A stretch of DNA of 7,064 nt from Pseudomonadota bacterium (GCA_021841985.1 JAKCCP010000001.1:1-7064); one strand, 5' to 3'; shown: positions 1 through 6,619, counted from the first letter of the stretch. The notes: a model not told the origin generated them from the sequence alone. Translations and numbers: made by a program.

Positions 1-78
1 CGCGGCGCCGCCTATGGCGCTTTCGACGCGGCGATCGACACGCCGGCGATCCTCGCGCGGGCGATGCCGGCGACATGA
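1..78 (+). CDS. 3' end of an unidentified protein-coding gene (partial)
   Basis: Frame 1 is open from the window edge to a TGA at 76-78 and gives 25 C-terminal residues ending in ILARAMPAT. The codons carry the G/C third positions typical of the real genes here, and the frame stops just before the AT-rich intergenic element, which is what a genuine gene end would look like. The fragment is Ala-rich and amphipathic, consistent with a terminal helix, but it is too short to assign to a family and I do not recognise it. The gene's body lies upstream of the window. It could also be a chance open stretch in GC-rich DNA. Confidence 0.55.
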   Translation, partial: RGAAYGAFDAAIDTPAILARAMPAT

Positions 79-136
79 CGAGAAAGCGAAGAAGTGTTCT
101 TTTTTGAAAAAAAGAACCAAAAAACTCTTTCCCGTG

Positions 137-157
137 GGCAGTGCCTGCGGCACTGCC
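137..157 (+). other. Perfect 9-bp GC-rich hairpin at the centre of the palindromic element
   Basis: GGCAGTGCC (137-145) and GGCACTGCC (149-157) are perfect reverse complements around a 3-nt loop, TGC. A second short pairing, TTCCC (129-133) with GGGAA (165-169), encloses it. The stem is therefore the apex of the larger palindrome. There is no run of T directly after it, so on its own it is not a classical intrinsic terminator. It would be a stable RNA structure in any transcript crossing from the upstream gene into pepN. Confidence 0.6.
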
Positions 158-187
158 GGTCCGAGGGAACAGATAAAAGTCTGTTTG

Positions 188-222
188 CTTCTTTTTCGGA
201 AGTCAAAAGAAGGTTCTTTCTT
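188..222 (+). terminator. Possible weak terminator-like hairpin with a T-rich tail
   Basis: CTTCTTTT (188-195) pairs perfectly with AAAAGAAG (205-212) across a 9-nt loop. A T-rich stretch, TTCTTTCTT, follows at 214-222. The order (stem, then T-rich tail) fits termination of transcripts from the upstream gene whose end is at 78. However, the stem is AT-rich and the tail is interrupted by two C residues, so efficiency is doubtful. It is part of the larger palindromic element and may have no separate role. Confidence 0.25.
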
Positions 223-227
223 AATAT

Positions 228-231
228 AGGA
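228..231 (+). promoter_or_regulatory. Weak ribosome binding site for pepN
   Basis: AGGA lies 10 nt upstream of the ATG at 242, in an AT-rich stretch immediately after the palindromic element. It is the only purine-rich Shine-Dalgarno-like match near this start. It supports the ATG at 242, but it is weaker than the GGAGG sites of the later genes. Confidence 0.5.
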
Positions 232-241
232 TATCATTCCC

Positions 242-2920
242 ATGAATGAAGCGGCCGTCACCACCACGATCCGCCTTGCCGAGTATCGACCGTCGGATTT
301 TTTGGTCGAAACCGTGACCCTCACCCTCCGGCTCGCTGCCGCGGCGAGCGAGGTGGTCGCGCGGCTCGCCATCCGCCGCGCCCCGGGCGCGCCGCCGGCC
401 GCGCCGCTCGTCCTCGATGGCGAGGCGCTGGCGCTCCGCGCGATCCGGCTCGACGGCGCCGAACTCGCGCCCGACCGCTATCGTCTCGACGCCCACCACC
501 TGACCATTTTCGACCCGCCGGGCGAATTCACCCTCGAGACCACGACCGAAATCCACCCCGCCGCCAACACCACCCTCTCCGGCCTCTATGTCTCGGGCGG
601 CAATTTTTATACCCAATGCGAGGCCGAGGGGTTCCGCCGCATCACCTTCTTCCCCGACCGCCCCGATGTCATGGCCCGCTACCGCGTGACCTTGATCGCC
701 GACCGCCGGGCGGCGCCGATCCTCCTCGCCAACGGCAATCCCGTGGCGCAAGGCGAGAATGACGACGGCACGCATTGGGCGACCTGGGATGATCCGCACC
801 CCAAGCCCTGCTACCTCTTCGCCCTCGTCGCCGGCGACCTCATCGCCGTCCGCGACCGCTTCGTCACCCGGTCGGGGAAAGAAATCCAGCTCGCGATCTG
901 GGTCAGGCGCGGCGACGAGGATAAAACCGGCCACGCCATGCACTGCCTGAAAGCGGCGATGGCGTGGGACGAGAGCCGATTCGGGCGTGAATACGATCTC
1001 GATGTATTCAATATCGCCGCCGTCTCCGACTTCAACATGGGCGCGATGGAGAACAAGGGCCTCAATATCTTCAACACCCGCTATGTCCTGGCGCGCCCGG
1101 AGACCGCGACCGATGCCGATTACCGTGGCATCGAGACGGTGATTTCGCACGAATATTTCCATAATTGGACCGGCAACCGCATCACCTGCCGCGACTGGTT
1201 CCAGCTCTCGCTGAAGGAGGGGCTGACGGTTTTTCGTGACCAGGAATTTTCCGCAGACCTAGGCAGCCGCGCCTTGCAGCGCATCCAGGATGTCCGTCGC
1301 CTGCGCGCGGTACAGTTTCCCGAGGATGCCGGACCGCTCGCCCATCCGGTGCGGCCGGCCGCCTACCAGAAGATCGATAATTTCTACACCGCGACGGTCT
1401 ATCAGAAGGGCGCGGAACTGGTCCGCATGATCGCCTCCCTCCTCGGCCCGCAGCGGTTTCGCGCCGGCATGGACCGCTATTTCGCGACCTGCGACAATCG
1501 GGCGGTGACGATCGAGGATTTTCTCGCCGCTCTCGGCGAGGGCGCCGGCGCCGATCTCGCCCCCTTCCTCGCCTGGTACGCGACCGCCGGCACGCCGGAG
1601 GTCACTTTGACGGAGACCTATGACGCCGCGGCCGAGACCTTCACCCTCCATCTCCGCCAACGCATTCCGCCCACCCCCGGGCAGGCGGACAAGCCGCCAC
1701 TCCCGATCCCGCTCGCGATCGGCCTCTTGGATGCCGAAACCGGCGCCCCGATCGCGGCCAAGCTCGCCGGCGAAACCGCGGCGGCGAGTGCTACCCGCCA
1801 TCTGCTCCTCGATCAGCCGGCGCAGACCTGGCATTTCGAGGAGGTCGCAAGACGCCCGGTGGCGGCGATCGGGCGCGGCTTTTCCGCCCCGGTGAAGACC
1901 CTCGGCCTGACCCGCGAGCGGCTCCGCTTTCTCGCGACACACGATCCCGATCCCTTCCTCCGCTGGGATTGTCTGCAACGCTACGCGACCGAGACCCTGC
2001 TCGCCGCCGCCGCCGCCTGGCGCGCCGGGGCGGCCATGATCCCCGATGAGGGATTGGTCGCGGTGATCGCGGCGCTGCTCGATGGGGCCGAGCGCGATCC
2101 CGCCTTCGTCGCCGAGGCGATCACCCTCCCCTCGGAGACCCTGCTCGCCGAGGAAATGGACGAAATCGACGTGGACGCCCTGCACGCGGCGCGCGAATCC
2201 CTGCGCGCGGCGATCGGGCGGGCGCTGGCCGGGCCGCTCCGCGCCTGGCACGCGAAACTCCGCGCCGCCGACGAGCCCGCGATCGATGGCGCCGCGATGG
2301 GCCGGCGGGCGCTCGCCAATGCCGTCCTTTCCTATCTCGTCGCCGGCGGTGGCGAGGAGGCGATCGCGGCGGCGGTTGCGCAATACCGGACCGCGCCGAC
2401 GATGACCGGGCGGATCGGCGCCCTCACCCTGCTCGCCGCCATCGAGCGGCCGGAGCGGGAGCCGGCCTTGGCTGATTTTTACACCACATGGCGGCACGAT
2501 CCGCTGGTGCTCGACAAATGGTTCGCGATCCAGGCGGCGGCGCCGCTGCCGGGGGCGCCGGCGCGTGTGCGCGCCCTCACCCGCCATCCCGATTTCACCC
2601 CCGCCAACCCGAATCGCCTGCGCGCCCTGATCGGCAGCTTCGCGCAGGCCAATCCGGCCGGCTTTCACGACGCCTCCGGCGACGGCTATGCCCTGCTCGC
2701 CGAAACCATCGCGACCGTCGATCCCGCCAATCCGCAGCTCGCCGCCCGGCTGGTCGCGGCGTTCGGGGCCTGGCGGCGCTACCCCCCGGCGCGCCAAGCG
2801 CTGATGGCGGCGGCGTTGGCGGATCTTGCCGCACGCCCCGGCCTCAGCGCCAACAGCCGGGAAATGATCGCGAAAATTCTAACGCCGCCACAATTACCCG
2901 ACGCCGTAACGCGACATTAA
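242..2920 (+). CDS. pepN: Aminopeptidase N (M1-family zinc metallopeptidase)
   Basis: This cytosolic exopeptidase removes N-terminal residues from peptides in protein turnover. The 892-residue product is colinear with E. coli PepN (870 residues), with a constant offset of +6 through the catalytic half. Visible features are the S1-site residues Gln125 and Glu127 in TQCEAEGFR, the GAMEN exopeptidase motif at 267-271 preceded by Met266 (the gatekeeper position), and the zinc motif HEYFH at 303-307. Zinc ligands are His303, His307 and Glu326, the catalytic base is Glu304, and the transition-state tyrosine is Tyr387. Expected domain order is an N-terminal beta domain (about 1-195), a thermolysin-like catalytic domain (about 196-450), a small beta domain (about 451-550) and a helical C-terminal domain that includes NPNRLRALIGSFA. 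There is no signal peptide, which fits a cytosolic location. The ATG start matches the usual PepN N-terminus. The gene is intact, with no missing key residue. Its leader follows directly on the palindromic element at 89-222. Confidence 0.97.
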   Translation: MNEAAVTTTIRLAEYRPSDFLVETVTLTLRLAAAASEVVARLAIRRAPGAPPAAPLVLDGEALALRAIRLDGAELAPDRYRLDAHHLTIFDPPGEFTLETTTEIHPAANTTLSGLYVSGGNFYTQCEAEGFRRITFFPDRPDVMARYRVTLIADRRAAPILLANGNPVAQGENDDGTHWATWDDPHPKPCYLFALVAGDLIAVRDRFVTRSGKEIQLAIWVRRGDEDKTGHAMHCLKAAMAWDESRFGREYDLDVFNIAAVSDFNMGAMENKGLNIFNTRYVLARPETATDADYRGIETVISHEYFHNWTGNRITCRDWFQLSLKEGLTVFRDQEFSADLGSRALQRIQDVRRLRAVQFPEDAGPLAHPVRPAAYQKIDNFYTATVYQKGAELVRMIASLLGPQRFRAGMDRYFATCDNRAVTIEDFLAALGEGAGADLAPFLAWYATAGTPEVTLTETYDAAAETFTLHLRQRIPPTPGQADKPPLPIPLAIGLLDAETGAPIAAKLAGETAAASATRHLLLDQPAQTWHFEEVARRPVAAIGRGFSAPVKTLGLTRERLRFLATHDPDPFLRWDCLQRYATETLLAAAAAWRAGAAMIPDEGLVAVIAALLDGAERDPAFVAEAITLPSETLLAEEMDEIDVDALHAARESLRAAIGRALAGPLRAWHAKLRAADEPAIDGAAMGRRALANAVLSYLVAGGGEEAIAAAVAQYRTAPTMTGRIGALTLLAAIERPEREPALADFYTTWRHDPLVLDKWFAIQAAAPLPGAPARVRALTRHPDFTPANPNRLRALIGSFAQANPAGFHDASGDGYALLAETIATVDPANPQLAARLVAAFGAWRRYPPARQALMAAALADLAARPGLSANSREMIAKILTPPQLPDAVTRH

Positions 2921-2931
2921 GCCTCTTTCTC

Positions 2932-2969
2932 TACCATCCGTGAGGTTTGCTGCCCTATCAATGATGGTA
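2932..2969 (+). repeat. 7-bp inverted repeat spanning the leader and start codon of the diguanylate cyclase gene
   Basis: TACCATC (2932-2938) and GATGGTA (2963-2969) are perfect reverse complements separated by 24 nt. The right arm ends on the A of the ATG at 2969. In RNA the pairing would bury the start codon, and in DNA it could be a protein-binding dyad. A dyad this short can arise by chance, so function is unproven. No intrinsic terminator for pepN is apparent in the 48-bp gap. Confidence 0.35.
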
Positions 2970-4864
2970 TGGGGGTTGATTTGCTGTCCGAGCACGTCGC
3001 GTTTCCCAGGCCGCCAGGGCTCATCGTCGTCGTGCTGCTGTTCGCGTCCCTGTTGGAGGGGGCGATCGCGATCTCGCAACTCTGCGGTGGAAGTCCGGTG
3101 ATCTGGGTTGCCAATGGGGTTTTGCTCGGCGTCCTGCTCGTCGTTCCGAGCCGGCGGTTCGCCACCTATCTCTTCGCCTGCCTGCTGGCCGATTTCGCCC
3201 TCAATGAAGGCCGCGGCGATAACCTGATGCTCGGTGGCATCCTCGCCCTCTGCAAGCTCGCCGAGGTCGCGATCGCCTTCGGCCTGTTGCGCGGGCGCTT
3301 CGGCGCCCGTCCCGACCCGGCGCGGCCGGGCGCTCTGATCCGCCTTGCCGTCACCGCCCTCGCCGCCCCCGTTTTCCCGGCCATTTTCGCCGCCGACGCA
3401 CGATTCTATCTGGCTGGCGAGGCTTTCGCCAAGGTTCTGGCCGATTGGTATGTCGCGAGCGCGCTCGGCTTCATGGTCGTCACGCCGTTGGTTCTCGCCA
3501 TGTTCCGGTCGCATCGCCCGGCGCCGCCGGGGCGCGATGCCTTTCTCCCGGCGCTCCGCTATTTCGGCCTCCTGCTCGCGGTCTGCGTCGTGGTGTTCTG
3601 GCAGTCACGCTATCCGCTGCGCTTTCTGGTGTTCCCGCCGCTGCTCCTGATCGCCTCCCAGCGCTCACTGGTCGAAACCGCCGTGGCAACGCTGTTCGCG
3701 GCCCTGGTGATTCTCGGCTTCACCGTCGCCGGGCACGGGCCGATCTCGCTTCTCGCCCAGGCCGGAGTACTGAGCCAGGGCGAGAAGCTCCGCATCGCGC
3801 AAATTTTCTCCTTCGTCCTTGCCCTCTGCGCGCTGGCGCTGGCGGCGCGGACGGAGCAGACGCGGCGGCTGCGCGGGGTTCTTGCCAAGCGCCAGGAGCG
3901 GCTCCGCGAAAACGAACAGCGCTACCGCGTGCTGGCCGATAATTCCGGCGATGCGATCTACCGCATGTCCGTCGACGGGCGCCGGCTCTACGTCTCGCCG
4001 GCGGCGCAGGAAATGTTCGGCTTCACGCCCGAGGAGCAGGTCGGGCGCAATTGGCGCGAGGATGTCCACCCCGAGGACTGGCCGGCGGTGCGGGTCGAAC
4101 TCCGCAAGCTCAACGCGGGCAGCGACGATGTCGTCTTTTCCTATCGCCGGCGGTGCAAGGACGGCCGGTTCGTCTGGGTGGAAACCCGCGTGCGCGCGGC
4201 GCGCGACCGGGCGAGCGGGGTGGTGCGCGAATATATCGCCAGCTCGCGCGACATCTCGGTGCAAAAAGCCACCGAGGAAAAACTGAACGCGGCCAACGCG
4301 GCGCTGGCCGCGCTCGCCGCGACCGACGGCTTGACCGGGATCGCCAACCGCCGCGCCTTCGATGAGGCCCTCGAGCGCGAATGGCGCCGCGCCCAGCGCG
4401 AGCAGACGGCGCTCGCCCTCCTCATGATCGATGTCGATCACTTCAAGCCGTTCAATGATTTCTATGGCCATCTCGCCGGCGACGACTGTTTGCGGCGGCT
4501 CGCGGCGACGATCAGCGGCTGCCTGCATCGCCCCGGCGATCTCGCCGCGCGCTTCGGCGGCGAGGAATTCACGGCGCTGCTGCCGACCACCGACGCCGTC
4601 GGCGCGCTCGAAATCGCCGAGCGCATCCATGACGCCGTCGCCGTGCTGGAGATCAGCCACGAGGTCACCCCGCTCGGGCGAATCTCGCTCAGCATCGGCA
4701 TCGCGAGCGATGGGCCGGAGCGGTATCACAGCGCCAAGGCGCTGCTCCACACCGCCGACAGCGCGCTCTATGTCGCCAAGCACGAAGGACGAAACCGCAG
4801 CGTCATCGCGACGATCGACGATCACGGCGGCGGCGCCGGTCACAACACCCCGAACACGCGATAG
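2969..4864 (+). CDS. Membrane diguanylate cyclase: MASE1-like sensor, PAS and GGDEF domains
   Basis: The predicted enzyme makes cyclic di-GMP from two GTP at the inner membrane. Residues 1-293 hold about ten hydrophobic segments (near 17-37, 43-60, 64-79, 86-107, 122-142, 160-179, 195-211, 217-232, 236-256 and 276-293) and resemble the MASE1 sensory domain, including a SPVIWVANG motif. A charged helical linker (294-318) leads to a PAS/PAC fold (319-430), a second helix (431-452), and a GGDEF domain opening with DGLTG (453-457). Active-site residues are intact: Asp488 (metal), Asn496 and Asp505 (substrate) and GGEEF at 530-534. RPGD at 521-524, five residues before GGEEF, is a proper RxxD I-site and predicts product inhibition. 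No EAL domain is present. The start is not secure: the nearest Shine-Dalgarno-like GAGG (2942-2945) is too far from this ATG, and no better in-frame start lies just upstream. The signal sensed is unknown. The last residues overlap the convergent DUF3237 gene. Confidence 0.92.
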   Translation: MGVDLLSEHVAFPRPPGLIVVVLLFASLLEGAIAISQLCGGSPVIWVANGVLLGVLLVVPSRRFATYLFACLLADFALNEGRGDNLMLGGILALCKLAEVAIAFGLLRGRFGARPDPARPGALIRLAVTALAAPVFPAIFAADARFYLAGEAFAKVLADWYVASALGFMVVTPLVLAMFRSHRPAPPGRDAFLPALRYFGLLLAVCVVVFWQSRYPLRFLVFPPLLLIASQRSLVETAVATLFAALVILGFTVAGHGPISLLAQAGVLSQGEKLRIAQIFSFVLALCALALAARTEQTRRLRGVLAKRQERLRENEQRYRVLADNSGDAIYRMSVDGRRLYVSPAAQEMFGFTPEEQVGRNWREDVHPEDWPAVRVELRKLNAGSDDVVFSYRRRCKDGRFVWVETRVRAARDRASGVVREYIASSRDISVQKATEEKLNAANAALAALAATDGLTGIANRRAFDEALEREWRRAQREQTALALLMIDVDHFKPFNDFYGHLAGDDCLRRLAATISGCLHRPGDLAARFGGEEFTALLPTTDAVGALEIAERIHDAVAVLEISHEVTPLGRISLSIGIASDGPERYHSAKALLHTADSALYVAKHEGRNRSVIATIDDHGGGAGHNTPNTR

Positions 4865-5298
4865 ACCGGGCCACTCGGCGGACGATGGCCGATGCCGACC
4901 GCCAGCAGATCGTTGAGCCAGGCATAGCGGGGATCGCCGGTCTCGAAAATCAGCGCCGTGCGGAAATAATACTCCGCCGGGGAAACCGCCGCACCGGCCG
5001 CGAGCCGGCGCATCACCGCCTCGGGACCGGTGCGGAGACCGCGATAGCGGACATAGATCGCCGCCCCGTCCGCGGTCTCCAACACGATCCGCACGTCGAG
5101 AAGGGTGCGCCCGCCGGCACCGACGACCAGGGCATCCTCGCCGATCGGCAGGATACGCCCGGCCATGCGCGGCCCGGCGAAACGCCCGCCCCTGATCGGC
5201 ACCACCCGCCGCTCGCCGCTCGCACTCGGCCCGATCACCGCCGGCTCGCCGACCTCGATCGCCATCTCGAACAGAAATTCGCTCGCCAAGGTTTCCAT
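4840..5298 (-). CDS. DUF3237 domain protein of unknown function
   Basis: The 152-residue minus-strand product fits the whole DUF3237 family, which is small, soluble, predicted to be beta-rich and without an assigned biochemical role. Family-like features are a Gly-rich strand region RGGRFAGPRMAGRILP (36-51), YVRYRGLR (82-89), the conserved block around EYYFRT (109-114), and YAWLN (125-129) followed by a hydrophobic strand. There is no signal peptide or membrane segment. The ATG at 5298 is well supported by a GGAGG site 5 nt upstream. The TGA at 4840-4842 lies inside the cyclase gene, so the two genes overlap tail to tail by 25 bp. The C-terminal VYRVFGVL looks family-typical, so the overlap is not due to a misread stop. 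The gene is divergent from the valine-catabolism operon, which hints at related regulation or metabolism but proves nothing. Confidence 0.88.
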   Translation of the reverse strand: METLASEFLFEMAIEVGEPAVIGPSASGERRVVPIRGGRFAGPRMAGRILPIGEDALVVGAGGRTLLDVRIVLETADGAAIYVRYRGLRTGPEAVMRRLAAGAAVSPAEYYFRTALIFETGDPRYAWLNDLLAVGIGHRPPSGPVYRVFGVL

Positions 5299-5303
5299 CG
5301 CGT

Positions 5304-5308
5304 CCTCC
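5304..5308 (-). promoter_or_regulatory. Strong ribosome binding site for the DUF3237 gene
   Basis: On the minus strand GGAGG lies 5 nt upstream of the ATG at 5298, within a longer GGGGAGGA. This strongly favours that start over longer readings of the same frame. Confidence 0.8.
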
Positions 5309-5353
5309 CCGCGTCAGCTTGGCGGCCACAACGACGCGAGGCAAGAGCGAGGG

Positions 5354-5382
5354 CTTTCATCGCCGCGCGGAAGGGATAACAT
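5354..5382 (+). promoter_or_regulatory. Tentative promoter for the valine-catabolism operon
   Basis: CTTTCA (5354-5359) and TAACAT (5377-5382) are separated by 17 nt and match the sigma-70 consensus at 3 of 6 and 4 of 6 positions. They sit about 65 nt upstream of the start at 5446. The match is weak and was found by eye, but it lies in the only AT-richer part of the divergent gap. Confidence 0.2.
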
Positions 5383-5430
5383 ACCCGCAAGCCCCCTTGC
5401 CGCATCGCGCCGAGCGGGAGAAAAAGAGGC

Positions 5431-5438
5431 GGGAGGAA
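5431..5438 (+). promoter_or_regulatory. Strong ribosome binding site for the acyl-CoA dehydrogenase gene
   Basis: GGGAGGAA contains GGAGG at 5432-5436, 9 nt upstream of the ATG at 5446. It supports that start, which also matches the usual N-terminus of the family. Confidence 0.8.
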
Positions 5439-5445
5439 CAACGGC

Positions 5446-6585
5446 ATGGATTTCGATCTCGACGACACCCAGCAAGCGATCCAGGACACCGCCCGCCAAT
5501 TCGCCCGCGAAACCCTCCTCCCCCACGCCGCGCATTGGGATGAAGCGCGCATTTTCCCGCGCGAGGCGTTGCGGGCGGCCGCCGAACTCGGCTTTGCCGG
5601 CATCTACACGAGCGAGACGCATGGCGGCAGCGGGCTCGGGCGGCTGGAGGCGGCGCTGATTTTCGAGGCGCTGGCGAGCGCCGATCCCTCGACCGCGGCC
5701 TTTCTCTCGATCCACAACATGGTCGCCTGGATGATCGACCGCTTCGGCAACGAGGCCCAGCGCGCGCGGTTCCTGCCGGCCATGATGCGCGGCGAGATCA
5801 TCGCGAGCTATTGCCTCACCGAGCCGGGCTCGGGCTCGGACGCGGCGAGCTTGCGCACCAGCGCCGCGCGCGAGGGCGAGCATTACGTGCTGAACGGCAG
5901 CAAGGCGTTCATCTCCGGCGGCGGCGCCTCTGATCTCTATGCGGTGATGGTGCGCACCGGCGGCGCCGGCCCGCGCGGCATCTCCTGCGTCCTGGTCGAG
6001 AAGGGAACGCCGGGGCTCGGCTTCGGCAAGCCGGAGCGGAAACTCGGCTGGAACAGCCAGCCGACGACGCTGGTGACGTTCGAGGATTGCCGCGTGCCGG
6101 TCGCCGACCGGCTCGGGGATGAGGGCGAGGGGTTCCGCATCGCCTTGGCCGGGCTCGATGGCGGGCGGGTGAACATCGCCGCCTGCTCGCTCGGCGGCGC
6201 CCGCGCAGCACTCGATCTCGCGCTTTCCTATGTCCGCGAGCGCCGGCAATTCGGCCAGCGCCTCGCCGATTTCCAGGCCCTGCAATTCCGCCTGGCCGAC
6301 ATGGCGACCGAGTGGGAGGCGTCGCGGCTGATGGTGCATCGCGCCGCCATCGCCCTCGATCGCGCAGCACCCGACGCGACGACCCGCGCCGCGATGGCCA
6401 AGCGCTTCGCGACCGATGCCTGTTTCCGCATCACCGATGAGGCGTTACAGCTCCATGGCGGCTATGGCTATATCAAGGATTACGCCGTCGAGCGCTATCT
6501 GCGCGATCTGCGCGTGCATCGGATTCTCGAAGGCACCAACGAGATCATGCGCGTCATCATCGCCCGCCATCTGCTCGCCGAATGA
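5446..6585 (+). CDS. Acyl-CoA dehydrogenase, probably isobutyryl-CoA dehydrogenase (valine degradation)
   Basis: This FAD flavoenzyme is predicted to oxidise isobutyryl-CoA to methacrylyl-CoA in valine breakdown, passing electrons to electron-transfer flavoprotein. The 379-residue length is typical for soluble, tetrameric acyl-CoA dehydrogenases. Signature one, [11 protein letters not shown], is at 122-132. RRQFG is at 266-270, the second signature includes HGGYGY (337-342), and the catalytic base is Glu362 in LEGTNEIMR. Several stretches match my memory of mammalian isobutyryl-CoA dehydrogenase (ACAD8) better than short- or medium-chain enzymes: [38 protein letters not shown] (201-207), and [14 protein letters not shown]. 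The next gene encodes 3-hydroxyisobutyrate dehydrogenase, which independently supports a valine role. Activity on 2-methylbutyryl-CoA or other short branched acyl-CoAs cannot be excluded. The gene is complete, has a strong ribosome binding site, and is probably the first gene of its operon. Confidence 0.93.
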   Translation: MDFDLDDTQQAIQDTARQFARETLLPHAAHWDEARIFPREALRAAAELGFAGIYTSETHGGSGLGRLEAALIFEALASADPSTAAFLSIHNMVAWMIDRFGNEAQRARFLPAMMRGEIIASYCLTEPGSGSDAASLRTSAAREGEHYVLNGSKAFISGGGASDLYAVMVRTGGAGPRGISCVLVEKGTPGLGFGKPERKLGWNSQPTTLVTFEDCRVPVADRLGDEGEGFRIALAGLDGGRVNIAACSLGGARAALDLALSYVRERRQFGQRLADFQALQFRLADMATEWEASRLMVHRAAIALDRAAPDATTRAAMAKRFATDACFRITDEALQLHGGYGYIKDYAVERYLRDLRVHRILEGTNEIMRVIIARHLLAE

Positions 6586-6605
6586 GGGGCTCGCGGAAAA
6601 ACCAT

Positions 6606-6611
6606 GAGGAG
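6606..6611 (+). promoter_or_regulatory. Ribosome binding site for mmsB
   Basis: GAGGAG lies 8 nt upstream of the ATG at 6620, inside the 34-bp gap after the preceding stop. It fixes this start over the out-of-frame ATG at 6604. The short gap contains no terminator, which fits co-transcription. Confidence 0.75.
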
Positions 6612-6619
6612 ATCTCGGT

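Larger units (their letters stand above)
89..222. repeat. AT-rich imperfect palindromic intergenic element, probably a dispersed repeat
   Basis: This 134-bp block is far richer in T-runs and A-runs than its surroundings. Its two halves are imperfect inverted copies. The left arm (about 89-133) reads AAGAAGTGTTCTTTTTTG, then an A-run, GAACCAAAAAACT and TTTCCC. The reverse complement of the right arm (about 165-222) reads AAGAAAGAACCTTCTTTTG, then a gap, AAAAAGAAGC, AAACAGACTTTTA and GTTCCC. Smaller perfect hairpins are nested inside: 96-105/108-117 (10 bp), 137-145/149-157 (9 bp) and 188-195/205-212 (8 bp). No transposase is present. The block looks like short, non-coding, T/A-run repeats that I recall from intergenic regions of Acetobacteraceae genomes. 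That resemblance is from memory, not from a search. It may act in transcript processing or termination, or be a passive MITE-like sequence. The exact ends are uncertain by a few bases, and I see no clear target-site duplication. Confidence 0.65.
5299..5445. promoter_or_regulatory. Divergent intergenic control region between the DUF3237 and acyl-CoA dehydrogenase genes
   Basis: This 147-bp gap separates two outward-facing start codons, so promoters for both directions should lie here. The most AT-rich part is around 5354-5383. A short dyad, GCAAG (5387-5391) and CTTGC (5396-5400) with a 4-nt spacer, sits in the middle. Its 5-bp arms are too short to name an operator. I see no riboswitch, terminator or small gene. 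Confidence 0.6.

Noticed and set aside
14..229. A 71-codon plus-strand frame running through the palindromic element, with Lys/Phe/Leu-rich sequence
   Set aside because: The sequence is simply the translation of T-runs and A-runs in an inverted repeat, in a different frame from the gene ending at 78. It has no ribosome binding site. Such frames are often annotated as hypothetical proteins, but nothing supports translation.
222..234. TAATAT as a possible -10 box for pepN
   Set aside because: The hexamer 17 nt upstream (GAAGTC, 199-204) does not resemble a -35 box. A start from this box would fall downstream of the proposed ribosome binding site and leave a leader of only a few bases.
221..1162. 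A 313-codon open frame on the minus strand opposite the start of pepN
   Set aside because: It lies antisense to unmistakable PepN catalytic sequence, reads as low-complexity Gly/Arg/Ala/Glu-rich protein, and has no recognisable domain. Such mirror frames are expected in GC-rich codons with G/C third positions.
1259..2797. A 512-codon open frame on the minus strand opposite the middle and end of pepN
   Set aside because: It is again antisense to conserved PepN sequence, rich in Arg/Gly, and shows no family motif. Its length comes from codon composition.
2360..3276. Three copies of the palindrome GCGATCGC (2360-2367, 3062-3069, 3269-3276), reminiscent of HIP1-like octamers
   Set aside because: All three fall inside coding sequence where Ile (ATC) is flanked by G/C-rich codons such as GCG and GCC. 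Codon preference explains them, and three copies in 7 kb are too few to claim a motif.
3665..5344. A 559-codon minus-strand open frame spanning the cyclase gene, the DUF3237 gene and part of the divergent gap
   Set aside because: It is out of frame with the well-supported DUF3237 gene and antisense to the GGDEF domain. Its translation is compositionally biased and unrecognisable.
5373..5386. GGGATAACATACCC as a possible operator in the divergent gap
   Set aside because: Only the outer GGG/CCC are truly inverted. The inner bases are a mirror, not a reverse complement, so it is not a convincing dyad.
5314..6339. A 341-codon minus-strand open frame opposite the acyl-CoA dehydrogenase gene
   Set aside because: It mirrors a complete, motif-rich acyl-CoA dehydrogenase and has no domain of its own.
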